Shown one piece after another: positions 55,180-64,000 of a stretch of DNA of 64,000 nucleotides. Position 1 is the stretch's first letter. The number at the start of each line of letters is the position of its first letter. The stretch lies in assembly GCF_024679095.1 (NCBI RefSeq), contig NC_066571.1, positions 7,634,474 through 7,698,473 on the forward strand, read 5' to 3'. The stretch is from Eriocheir sinensis (Eukaryota; Arthropoda; Malacostraca; Decapoda; Varunidae). Under the pieces are notes generated by a model. The model was not told the DNA's origin. It searched no databases and was given only the letters and a program-made list of their open reading frames with translations. Made by a program: the position numbers and the translations under genes.

Positions 55180-55625
55180 AAAATGTATTTCCAATGGGTT
55201 AAGTTAAATTTAAGGAACTTTCAAAGACATGATATTCAGCATATACTATTAACAAAGAAAGCCTTCACTGTGTTATATAGAAAGTATCATTTAGTAAGGA
55301 AGAATAGATGATTTTTCTGAGTCAAGACGTATGGTAACTTTTGTGCTTCTTTAAGGTTAGGTTAAGTATAGGGCATCTTCAAACACATGATAGGCAGCAG
55401 CTTAAGGTATAATTCAACAAAGACTGACCTCACTTTGTTGTATAGAATATTTCATTAAGTAAGGAAGAATAGATGATTTTTCTGAGTCAAGACGTATGGT
55501 AACTTTTGTGCTTCTTTAAGGTTAGGTTAAGTTTAGGGCATCTTCAAACACATGATAGGCAGCAGCTTAAGGTATAATTCAACAAAGACTGACCTCACTT
55601 TGTTGTATAGAAAATCTCATTAGTA
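55180..55625. repeat. 165-bp tandem repeat, two near-identical copies plus one decayed copy
   Basis: AAGGAAGAATAGATGATTTT starts at 55296 and 55461. Both copies continue with GAGTCAAGACGTATGGTAAC, GGGCATCTTCAAACACATGA and GACCTCACTTTGTTGTATAG. A decayed upstream copy has CTTTCAAAGACATGATATTC and CTTCACTGTGTTATATAG. Confidence 0.94.
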
Positions 55626-55629
55626 AGAA

Positions 55630-56090
55630 ATAATGTCTTGGAAAGATGTCTTGATGCTTCCCTGTTGAAGGCGTTTAAGTCGTAGGCAGGAGGAACCACA
55701 GACCAAAAGAGAGTCAGAATGGAATGGAGAGGTAGATGCTTTGATGTTCCCTTCTTGAAAGCGTTGAAACATATGTATGATTACACTAATATATGTAAAA
55801 TGCTTCACTTATCAATATTTCCGTGTAGAGATGTTTACAGAGGCTACCAACCCAACTCTGAAAAAGTTCTAGCGGAGGAAGGGACCGAGATCACCTTATA
55901 GTATCCGGCAGAAAGGGGACACCGTTTAAGGGAAGAGGAAGAGGAAGATTTAGAGGCTGCCTATTGGTACGGCCGTAAGTCGTAGTCAAGAGGAAATAGA
56001 GACAAGGAGAGGGAGAAAATCTGAAGGAGAGGTGTCTTAAAACTCCCCTCTTGAAGGCGTTAAAATTATAAGCAGGGGAAGAACAGACAA
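55630..56090. repeat. Degenerate ~80-100-bp repeat
   Basis: Segments of type GATGTCTTGATGCTTCCCTG then TTGAAGGCGTTTAAGTCGTA recur near 55648 (TTTAAGTCGTAGGCAGGAGG), 55734 and 56029 (TTGAAGGCGTTAAAATTATA). TAAGTCGTAGTCAAGAGG lies near 55977. On the minus strand the units read NAFKRG or related words, which faintly resembles a LINE C-terminus, but I cannot support that. Confidence 0.6.
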
Positions 56091-56098
56091 AGGATGGC

Positions 56099-56320
56099 CT
56101 GGAGGTATTACAAGACACCTTTGCTTCTCACATCAACTATTTCTATAGGTCAAAGAGTGGGTCAGTCGGGTTCTAATGAGTGTTTCTTTAGGTTCATGAT
56201 ACAAAAGAAGGGTCAAACTCTCACCAGGGTCATAAAACTACTCCTGGAAATGCCCACTGCTCATACGAAAGCCTTGTCAAATTTGTGTTCTTGGGTGACG
56301 AAATGTTTTAAAATATGACC
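56099..56320 (+). mobile_element. MITE-like element, family 1, copy D
   Basis: Left end GGAGGTATTACAAGACACCT, right end CGAAATGTTTTAAAATATGACC, with the interior colinear with copies A and B (TTCTCACATCAACTATTTCT, CTGGAAATGCCCACTGCTCA, CGAAAGCCTTGTCAAATTTG). The terminal repeats are more decayed than in copy A. No flanking direct repeat is clear. Confidence 0.72.
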
Positions 56321-56447
56321 GTGTGTGTCCCTCAGTAAAAAAACAAAGTAACAAAAAAAAGTTCATTCCCCCCAAGACTCAAAGGTTGAAGTGACGCGGT
56401 GGAGCTCAGAGAAATCCTGAGACTCGCCTATTTGTTTGGTCCCTCTG

Positions 56448-56448
<1 letters not shown>

Positions 56449-56490
<42 letters not shown>
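56449..56490. repeat. (GT)n microsatellite
   Basis: About 40 bp of GT. Confidence 0.96.
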
Positions 56491-56492
<2 letters not shown>

Positions 56493-56830
56493 GCCTTGGA
56501 AAAACATCCAGTACTCCCACCTGAATCTTCCTCACAATTCATTTTTTCTTGTTTTCATGTCTTCTTTTTTATTTTGTTTGTCCTTCGTAACTTACCGCTG
56601 TTTGTGTGTCGTGCGTAAGCCACTTAAAGTTTTTTGTCTGTTTGTTTGTACTCATTTTCTCCTCTGTTAATTGTGGTGACCCGCCAGTATAGACAAACAG
56701 ACAGACAGACAGACCAATAGGATATAGAGGTTGTTAGTGTCTGAAAAAAAAAAAAAAGGATTAGTATTTTACGTCTGAGCTTCTTAAATCTCCGTGTGGC
56801 GTGCATTGAAATCACCAGCGAAATAACGTG

Positions 56831-56833
<3 letters not shown>

Positions 56834-56906
<73 letters not shown>
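56834..56906. repeat. (AC)n microsatellite
   Basis: About 72 bp of AC. Confidence 0.98.
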
Positions 56907-56908
<2 letters not shown>

Positions 56909-57224
56909 AAAAAAAAGACGCAACTCATCATAAAAACAACAACAACATAACAAACACACAAACATACACAACACAAAACAAACAAACAAACAAACACACT
57001 CGCCTATAGACACCGAAATCAGGGCCAATCAAAACCACTCACTGTCAGGAAGGAGATAAAAAAAAGTCACCAATCTTTGAGCACCTCGCTGATAGGCTTC
57101 ACGGGCTGACGTTTTGCTCGAGGAGAGAAAACGTGATGTAAGGAGGGAAGGGAAAGAAGAAATGTAGGGAGTGCCACGTTGCTCTTGTTGTTTTTGTTGT
57201 TGTTGTTGTTGATGATGTTGTTGT

Positions 57225-57740
57225 CGATGTTCTCTTCCTTCCTTCCTTCCTTTCTTCTCGTTTTCTTTCTATCCTTCATTTCTTCCTGTCTCTTCCTTTC
57301 TTCCTTCCTTCTCGTTTTTCTTCCATCCTCTCTTTCTTCCTTCCATCCTTCCTTTCTTCCTTTCTCTTCCTTCTCGTCTTCCTTCCTTCCATCCTTCCTT
57401 TCTTCCTTTCTTCCTTTCTTTTTTTCTTTCTTCCTTTCTTTTTTCTTTCTTCTTTCCTTCCTTTCCTTTTTCCTTCCTTCCTGCCTTCTTGTTTTCCTTC
57501 CATCCTTCCTTTCTTTTTTTCCTTTCTCCCTTCCTTCCTTCAATTCTTCCTTTATTCCTTCCTTTCTTTCTTCCTTTCTTTCTTTCCTTCCTTCCTTCTT
57601 CCCTTCTCATGTTTTTTGTCTTTAATCTTTTCTTACTCCTTCTTCATCATCTATTTTTTTATTTTATCTTCCTTCGTTTTCTTCTTTTTCTCATTCTTAT
57701 TTTTTGCATTCCTTTCTTTTCCCATTTTTTTTTCTTCTTG
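57225..57740. repeat. Polypyrimidine (CTTCCTT)n tract
   Basis: Imperfect TTCC, TTTCTTCC and CTTCTCGTTTTC units. The long Lys/Arg/Glu/Gly-rich minus-strand frames and Ser/Phe/Leu-rich plus-strand frames are by-products. Confidence 0.9.
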
Positions 57741-57935
57741 CTCTTTTCCCTCGTATCGTTGTTACTGGCGCTCTCGTCTTTAACTTTCACTTTCTCCCTA
57801 CAGTTCATTCATCTTATCTTATCATTCATCATCACTCATTGTACTGTTTTGTTCGAGTTGAGTAGGAAGGAACAACTGAAAGAGTGAGAAAAAAAAAACA
57901 TGGACTGAAGGAATGCACGGTAGAGAGAAAGTGAA

Positions 57936-57937
<2 letters not shown>

Positions 57938-57967
<30 letters not shown>

Positions 57968-57968
57968 C
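57938..57968. repeat. (GA)n microsatellite
   Basis: About 29 bp of GA. Confidence 0.95.
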
Positions 57969-58199
57969 ACAGGTTGCGTCATGAAAGAAGGTGAGGTAGA
58001 AAGGGCACAGGTGTGAAGGGGAGGGGAAGAGTGGGAAGGGTGTCAGAAGGTACAGGTGTGCTTGGACGCCGCTGACAACACGAGACTTAGAAAAAAGCTC
58101 ATTAAGTTTGCTTCATGAATAATTTACTCCAAAAACACACTCGTAATTAATATGCATGGAGGGGGGACGCGGAAGAGCCTGATGGTGCTTGGCTGTTGT

Positions 58200-58202
<3 letters not shown>

Positions 58203-58259
<57 letters not shown>
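58203..58259. repeat. (GA)n microsatellite
   Basis: About 56 bp of GA. Confidence 0.97.
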
Positions 58260-58262
<3 letters not shown>

Positions 58263-58331
58263 CAATGAAGTCGACACCAAAATATACAAGTTTACTTATG
58301 AAAAACTTAATCAAGACAGCGTGTTTGTTTG

Positions 58332-58335
<4 letters not shown>

Positions 58336-58400
<65 letters not shown>
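58336..58400. repeat. (GT)n microsatellite
   Basis: About 65 bp of GT. Confidence 0.97.
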
Positions 58401-58402
<2 letters not shown>

Positions 58403-58585
58403 CGCTCGTTCCCACCTTCGTGTCGGTGGCAAACTCAATACCAAAAGTTATTCCTCCCTTTTTTTCTCTCCCATTCACTTTTCCTCCCCTCTTTTCCCTC
58501 TCCTTTCCTCCTATCCCTCTTCCCTTTCTCCTCATTCTTTTCTTCCCTTTTTCCTATCTGTTATTCACTTCCTTCTTCCTCTCAT

Positions 58586-58586
<1 letters not shown>

Positions 58587-58669
<83 letters not shown>
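58587..58669. repeat. (CT)n microsatellite
   Basis: About 82 bp of CT. Its sense is opposite to the (GA)n at 58203. Confidence 0.98.
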
Positions 58670-58672
<3 letters not shown>

Positions 58673-58961
58673 TCACCCCCTTCATTGTTATTTTCCGTTA
58701 TTTTGAGTTAAGTTTTTCTGTTCGTGTTTGCTTCTCCAGTTCGTCAATATGATTCATTTACATTACCTGGTCTTTGCTTATGATCTTTCTTTGTAATGTG
58801 TCTTATGTGTTCAAATCACTTCATGCTTTCTTTACTTTCTCCCTGATGGTTAATACAATATATTTTTATCATTTATTGTAACGCATCATCAACGTATTCG
58901 GTAAACTACCTGATCACTGTAACACTTTCTTTTTGGACACTCCTCTGACTTCTATTCAGGA

Positions 58962-59043
58962 GCAGTAAGTAGCGGGCTTTTTTTTTTAATGTTTTTCTTT
59001 ACGCCCTTGAACTGTCTCCTTGGCTATAAAAAAAATAAAAAAA
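58962..59043 (-). mobile_element. AGCTCAAGGGCA-family short element
   Basis: The reverse complement reads ATAGCCAAGGAGACAGTTCA, AGGGCGTAAAGAAAAACATT, then AAAAAAAGCCCGCTACTTAC. Both conserved blocks are present. Confidence 0.7.
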
Positions 59044-59400
59044 ATCTCATCTTCTAAAACGCTACGCATATTATTTTTAGCATCGAATCTTTTTATCTTC
59101 TACATCAAAACTCTCACTGCTCTGCCGCACCTCTTTATATACCATCCGATCCCTTTAATAGACTCATCACTCACTTGTCTCTCTTCGCACAACTGAATCA
59201 TTTTAACAGAATACATAAATCTTTCAATACACAAAGACTCAACATTTCACCCAACCTTTCCGTGCACTTCCCGATCCCTTTGCTACACTCCCCAAGGCTT
59301 CCCCGCTTTTGTTTTGATATACACCAATAAATAATTTTACCTGAAAGCATAAAACATTGAAAGAGACCGCAAAGATTTTAATACTTTCATGATTGTCACC
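59044..59400. other. Unique AT-rich DNA, no gene seen
   Basis: No tandem structure and no long frame. Confidence 0.5.
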
Positions 59401-59693
59401 GGCCATTGTTAGACCACTTCAAAACCAAGACCTTTCCCAACGTAATCCATTTTATGTATATTGGTCGTGAGGTTCATCCTCTTGCGACAAAGGTTCTAAT
59501 TTCATCTCCACTTAATTCTCCGTCTGCCCTAACTTTGCACTTATTGGGTTGTCATTCTTATTACTTCGATTTTCCACTTAATACTCGTTCTGCCCTGACT
59601 CCACTTCCCGGGTTGTCATTCTTATTCATTGATTTTCCACTTAATACTCGTTCTATGCATGATACGACCTGCCGAGTCCGCTTCTTGTTCTTA
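59400..59693 (-). pseudogene. Second decayed copy of the 28.7-kb LINE 3' end
   Basis: The minus strand reads AGRIMHRTSIKWK (matching VGHIMRRTDNRW in the 28.7-kb copy). It later contains GACGGAGAATTAAGTGGAGA and GATGAAATTAGAACCTTTGT, then WITLGKVLVL (matching WKTLGKVFVL). A segment of about 66 bp is tandemly duplicated (TTTTCCACTTAATACTCGTT near 59570 and 59633 on the plus strand). Frameshifts and stops show it is dead. The upstream side ends exactly where the foldback element begins. Confidence 0.62.
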
Positions 59694-59958
59694 AGGCCGC
59701 TTTCACAGTTGTTTTGTTTGTCTTGATCGTTACCAATGGCTGTTATCGCTGCTATAGTATATCCACGTAAAACGGCCGATGGGGTAGTGGCGGCTGCAGG
59801 GTTAGCCGAGCCCCGCACCTTGCCACACACTCTCAACACCTCTCGCTTCCTCTGCAGCCGCCACTACCCCATCGGCCAGTTTCACGTGGAAAACTATAGC
59901 GTCGATCACCGCCATTGGTAACGATCAAAACAGACAAAGGGACTGTAAAAGCGACCCC
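59694..59958. mobile_element. Foldback (long-inverted-repeat) element, 265 bp
   Basis: The left arm (59694-59799) and right arm (59852-59958) are near-complementary over about 106 bp around a 52-bp loop. Arm landmarks are GGCCGCTTTCACAG at the left tip, GATCGTTACCAATGGC, CCACGT, and GGCCGATGGGGTAGTGGCGG then CTGCAG, with reverse complements on the right. TA flanks both ends (59692-59693 and 59959-59960). There is no open frame, so it is non-autonomous. If transcribed it would fold into one long hairpin. Confidence 0.88.
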
Positions 59959-59960
59959 TA

Positions 59961-60500
59961 GTCTTCTTTAGGATATCTTCACTCTATGCCTGTTCTCCAA
60001 TACAAGATACTCGCTTCATATCTATCTGTTACATCTCTTTCATATCTCTTAACACACCACCTGATGCCTTTATGCACCGAGTAAAGACTGGGGCATAGGC
60101 TGAACCTGCGCGTTGCCTCGGTGTTCATCTCCGTTGCACTATCTTCTTCCCCTTTTCCCCTCTCCTTTCCCCCTCAACACCTACCTCTTTCCCCCATCAG
60201 TCTCCTCCTTTGCTCAGTGACTTTACCTCCTTCCTCTTCCTGTGACCTTCCCCTTAATACACTTCCCCAGTCCCCTCTCCTTCAAGACGCTCCTCGAAGC
60301 CACGTGTGTCTCCTGAAGGCGGGTCGAGGCTGCCAACCAGAGGGAAGGATAACATTGCGAGGCCCCGAGACAATGAGTGTGTTTATTGCTTAGGTTTTGT
60401 GAAGGTGAGGCGCGAGGAGGCTGGGGGAGGGAGGCGAGGTGATGGAGAATGGACCTCGGTGGCTAGTGTGTGTGTGGGGGGGGTGGGGGGGTGGGGGGGT
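59961..60500. other. Unique DNA with pyrimidine-rich part, no gene seen
   Basis: Unique to about 60120, then C/T-rich to about 60300, then unique G-rich sequence. No recognised frame. Confidence 0.5.
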
Positions 60501-60508
60501 GGGGGGGG

Positions 60509-60556
<48 letters not shown>
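60474..60556. repeat. G-run block and (GT)n
   Basis: GGGGGGGTGGGGGGGTGGGG-type sequence at 60476-60510, then (GT)n to 60556. The G runs could support a quadruplex. Confidence 0.94.
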
Positions 60557-60557
<1 letters not shown>

Positions 60558-60721
60558 GGAGAAAGAAAGAACGAAAGAAAGAACAAAACAAAGAAAAAAA
60601 AAGAGCAAAACAAAGAAGGAAAGAAAGAAAAAAGGAGAGAAAGAAAGAAAGAATGAAGGAAAGAAAGAAGGAAAAGGAAAGAAAGAAAGAAAAGGAAAGA
60701 AAGAAGGAAAGAAAGAAAGAA

Positions 60722-60762
<41 letters not shown>
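60557..60762. repeat. Polypurine (GAAA)n/(GGAA)n and (GA)n
   Basis: GAAAGAAAGAA and GGAAAGAAAG units followed by (GA)n at 60726-60760. Confidence 0.93.
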
Positions 60763-60763
<1 letters not shown>

Positions 60764-60916
60764 ACCGCCCTGAGAACTTTGAGGAAGGAAAACACTGGAG
60801 GGGGGCCCACCGGTATTGTTTTCTTGGGTTTATTGGCAAAGTGTGTCGCGTCGAGTTTTTGCGTGTGGGGTTGGCCGGTGCGTCCTCAGCGTTTCTTACG
60901 GGGTTACTATTTTGCG

Positions 60917-60919
<3 letters not shown>

Positions 60920-60972
<53 letters not shown>
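60920..60972. repeat. (GT)n microsatellite
   Basis: About 52 bp of GT, directly followed by a dispersed element. Confidence 0.97.
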
Positions 60973-60974
<2 letters not shown>

Positions 60975-61036
60975 ACAGTAAAAGGAAGCAGCTCAAGGGC
61001 ATCAAAAAGAGAATGTAGAAAAATAAGCCCGTTGTG
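60972..61036 (+). mobile_element. AGCTCAAGGGCA-family short element
   Basis: TTTACAGTAAAAGGAAGCAG, CTCAAGGGCATCAAAAAGAG, then AAAATAAGCCCGTTGTGGGT. Both conserved blocks are present, the second diverged. Confidence 0.7.
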
Positions 61037-61059
61037 GGTTATATACATATCTACATTTC

Positions 61060-61480
61060 TTTATCTTTTTTTTTTCTGATAGTTGTTTACGCTTCCTATT
61101 TATTGTTTGTTTCGATTTGTGTTTATTTTGTTATTTTTTTGTCTATTTGTGTGTTTTTATTGTTTATCACTGTAACTGGATTTTGAATTTGAGTTTATGG
61201 CACAGATTCAAGGTTTTAGGTTTTTACATTAACGATTTTTTTTTCTATATACGAATTTGTAGTTACACATTTATTATCCCTTTTGTTATGTGTGTTATGC
61301 TTTTCATTCTTTATAGATTTGTTACAGCCTGACTTTTCATTTTTTTACAGAGATTTCAGTCTTTGTTTTTTTTTAATCCGATCATTTTTTCGTTTTTCAT
61401 GCTTATTCTTGTGTGGAAACTTTGTAGTATTTCAGTGATTTTTTTTTTTTTTTTGTGGATTCTCTGTCGTTTCGTTAGGT
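61060..61480. other. T-rich unique DNA, no gene seen
   Basis: TTTATT/TTTGTT-rich with T runs. No convincing frame. Confidence 0.5.
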
Positions 61481-61484
61481 TCGG

Positions 61485-61865
61485 TAATATTAGGTTAAGT
61501 TAGAGTAGGGTAAGTTAGGGTAGGAAAAGAGGGGAGGGTGAGGTAAGGAAAGGTATTGTAAGATTGGGTAAGAAGCAAGGTAGGGTAGGGTAAGGTAGGG
61601 AAAGAGGAGGAAGGGTGAGGTTGGGCGGGATATTGTAAGATTGGGTACGGAGCAGGGTAGGATAAGTTAGGGTAGGAAAAGAGGGTTGGATGAGGTTGGG
61701 CAAGATATTATATGATTGGGTAAGGGCAAGGTAAGATACAGTAAGGTAGGGTAAGTTAGGGTAGGGAAAGAGAAGGAAGGGTGAGGAAGGGTAGGATAAG
61801 ATTGTAAGATTAGGTACAGAGCAAGGTAGAATACAGTAAGGTAGAGTAAGTTAAGGTAGATTTTT
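61485..61865. repeat. GGTAAG/TTAGGG-like minisatellite, ~70-95-bp unit
   Basis: GTTAGGGTAGGAAAAGAGGG near 61515, GTAGGGAAAGAGGAGGAAGG near 61596, GTTAGGGTAGGAAAAGAGGG near 61666 and GTTAGGGTAGGGAAAGAGAA near 61755. Each is followed by GTGAGG and TATTGTAAGATTGGGTA words. TTAGG-like words recall the arthropod telomere repeat, but the units are long and irregular. Confidence 0.85.
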
Positions 61866-62038
61866 TTCATTTTCACATTTCTTTCGTTTCTCTTTTATAT
61901 CCTAGTGTAAATGTTTTCGTGGTAGGTTGAGGCTGGGAGTGACCTCTTTCCCACGCTCTCTGGGGATTTAAGAGGTGTTGATTAGACGGTTGGTTTGGAA
62001 GTCATGACGCGTGTGTGTCTGGGGGGGGGGAGGGGAGT

Positions 62039-62041
<3 letters not shown>

Positions 62042-62132
<91 letters not shown>
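62042..62132. repeat. (CT)n microsatellite
   Basis: About 90 bp of CT. Confidence 0.98.
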
Positions 62133-62135
<3 letters not shown>

Positions 62136-62159
62136 AACACTTGACTCATTTTAAAAGAA

Positions 62160-62250
62160 GGAGGATGGGGAGGAGGAGGAGGAGAAGGAGGGAAGGAGAA
62201 GGAGGAGGAGGAGGAGGAGGAGGAGGAGGAGACGAAGAAGAGGAGAGAAG
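62160..62250. repeat. (GGA)n array
   Basis: GGA/GAA units, with a pure (GGA)n at about 62204-62231. Confidence 0.95.
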
Positions 62251-62329
62251 AGGAAAAGTTTCGGGTGATTGTATACGAGTTTAAGACATCATTTCCTGTA
62301 CAGTACGCGTATTGTCTCCCCATCCCCCC

Positions 62330-62498
<169 letters not shown>

Positions 62499-62519
62499 CA
62501 GCAAACACACTCTTCATTT

Positions 62520-63270
62520 TCACATTATCACCTCTCTTTCCCTCCTCTCCCCTCCCCCCCTTCCCCTCCTCCTCCCCTTCCCCTCCTCCTCCCCCTCCTC
62601 CTCCCCAACATATCAATCACCCACTTTTCCAGGATGCTGTGCCTCTCCTCCCCACCCTCCACTCACCTTCCTTTTTCCTCCTCTCCCTCCTCCCCCTTAG
62701 CGCTTCTCTCCTCCCCCTCCTCCCCAACTTCACCCACTCCCCTCCTTGCCTTCCCCTCCCTCCCCACCATTTCCTTGCCCTCTCAGGTGGCTGGAGTTTG
62801 TATTGAGTTGTTGAACCTTCCCCTACCCTTCCCCTTCCTTCCCCTACCCTTCCCCACTCTCCCCGTTCCTCCCCTCCCTTCTCCCCTTCTTTTACCCTAC
62901 CCCTCTTGCATCGATCCTTCCCCTCCTCATCTCTCTGCTTGTCCCTCCTCTCCTTCCTCATGCCTCCCTTACATTTCCCCTCCCCTCCCCATCCTCCCCT
63001 TCCTCCTCTTACCTTCCCCTCCCCTTTCCCTCACTTTCCTCCATCTCCTAACCTCAGCCCTCCTCCCCATCTTGTATTTACCTCCCTCTCCTTACCTCCA
63101 TCTACATTCCTCTTTACCTCAGCTGTCTTCCCCTTCCCCTCCTACCCTCTCCTTTCCCCTCTCACGCCTCCCTCCATCCCCCCATCAGTCTCCTCCCTCT
63201 ACCTTCCCTTACCTACCATCTTTTTCCTCCCCTTTCCCCCTCCCTTCCCCTCCCCTTCCCCATCTCACTC
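62520..63270. repeat. C-rich polypyrimidine tract
   Basis: CCCCTCC, TTCCCC and CTCCTCC units. The plus-strand frame of about 340 codons that crosses 62265-63290 is Ser/Leu/Pro only and is a by-product. Confidence 0.88.
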
Positions 63271-63328
63271 CCTGGGGAAGTCGTGTTTGAGTTGAGATTC
63301 CATTATTGAGAGCCACTGGGGGAGAGAG

Positions 63329-63330
<2 letters not shown>

Positions 63331-63394
<64 letters not shown>
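63331..63394. repeat. (GT)n microsatellite
   Basis: About 63 bp of GT. Confidence 0.97.
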
Positions 63395-63398
<4 letters not shown>

Positions 63399-63589
63399 TG
63401 TTTGTCTGCCAGTCTGTCTGTCTATCTTCGTGTCTGTATGTGTGTGTCTTCTTCTTTCTCGCTTTTTACTGAGAGGAAGACAGAGGAAGACAATAGAGAA
63501 ATCAGCAATATACTTTTCCCTTTTTTTTCCCTTTTCCTTTCCCTCTCCGTCACCGCCGCCGCCGCTGCCTCACTCACCCAAGGCAGGAG

Positions 63590-64000
63590 GTCAACACTAA
63601 CTTTTAAGATGAAGAAAATTGGGAAACTAGTCTCCTTTTGTCTGTGTCTCTTGTTTTCCTCTTTATCTCTACCTATCAATCTATCTGTCACTGTTTTTCT
63701 CTTTTAAGCTGAAGAATATTGGGGAACTAATGTCCTTCTGTCTGTCTGTCTTTTTTTTCGCATTCTGTCTTCCTATCTCACTGTCTTACTATTTGCCTAT
63801 CTATCTATCTATCTATTTCTGAGTATCAATCTATATGTCCGTCTTACTCTTTGTTATCTATCTATCTATCTATTTCTGTGTATCAATCTATATGTCTATC
63901 TTACTATTTCTTTATTTATATGTATTTCTATCTCTTACTCTATTTCTCTATCTATCTATCTATCTTTATCTCTATCCATCTATTTATCACTCCTCTACCT
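63590..64000. repeat. Diverged tandem pair and (TATC)n to the window end
   Basis: CTTTTAAGATGAAGAAAATTGG near 63601 and CTTTTAAGCTGAAGAATATTGG near 63702 form a diverged pair of about 101 bp. (CTAT)n patches lie at about 63798-63817, 63857-63872 and 63949-63965. Confidence 0.82.

Noticed and set aside
55620..55808. Possible LINE C-terminus (NAFKRG-like words) on the minus strand
   Set aside because: Only a few residues recur, and they recur because the DNA is a tandem repeat. No reverse-transcriptase motif accompanies them.
57067..57543. 158-codon Lys/Arg/Glu-rich minus-strand frame
   Set aside because: Product of the (CTTCCTT)n tract. Charged composition is forced by purine codons.

Overview
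The window is eukaryotic nuclear DNA. It is crowded with long dinucleotide arrays ((AC)n, (AG)n), trinucleotide arrays ((GGA)n, (TAG)n, (AAT)n, (CAA)n), kilobase-scale polypurine or polypyrimidine tracts, and many minisatellites. There are no operons, no closely packed genes, and almost no open frame that is not a translated repeat. This composition, together with the short dispersed elements, fits a decapod crustacean, most likely a crab or a relative. That assignment rests on general knowledge of such genomes and was not searched.

Only one protein-coding segment has convincing support: a 24-codon first coding exon on the minus strand (28077 to 28006). It encodes a classical secretory signal peptide and ends in a consensus splice donor in phase 0. 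About 120 bp upstream is a TATATAAG box, preceded by GC boxes. The rest of the gene must lie at lower coordinates or outside the window, and I found no second exon. The presumed intron 1 begins with a three-copy tandem repeat of about 165-170 bp (27419-27926), followed by a GC-rich island (27110-27400).

Layout. 0-11.5 kb: microsatellites and polypurine/polypyrimidine tracts, a 145-bp tandem repeat at 4.1-4.6 kb, and a CRE/CCAAT-containing stretch at 7.44-7.76 kb. 11.7-13.1 kb: a 136-bp satellite. 13.4-18 kb: microsatellites, including a 177-bp (CT)n array. 18.1-19.6 kb: a satellite of about 96-107 bp. 20-25 kb: pyrimidine-rich DNA and microsatellites. 25-28.3 kb: minisatellites, a tRNA-like sequence and the signal-peptide exon. 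28.7-29.05 kb: the decayed 3' end of a non-LTR retrotransposon with a GAT/GGT tail. 29.5 kb: a 222-bp terminal-inverted-repeat element, with relatives at 34.0, 39.1 and 56.1 kb. 31.3-38.9 kb: a minisatellite province that also holds a reverse-transcriptase fragment at 33.54 kb. 39-58 kb: microsatellites, polypyrimidine tracts, a second inverted-repeat element (46.33-46.51 kb), perfect 33-bp and 42-bp tandem arrays, and tRNA-like SINE heads. 59.4-59.96 kb: a second copy of the 28.7-kb retrotransposon end, directly abutted by a 265-bp foldback element. 60-64 kb: microsatellites and pyrimidine-rich DNA.

The interest lies in how repeats are born and move. A MITE-like element has been converted internally into a 159-bp chimeric minisatellite. 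A block inside it reappears 2 kb away with a different copy number. Microsatellites have been duplicated together with their flanks. At least nine copies of one short dispersed element carry an AGCTCAAGGGCA core. I see no CRISPR array, defence system, rRNA gene or intact transposase. Coordinates of repeat edges are approximate to a few bases unless motifs are given.
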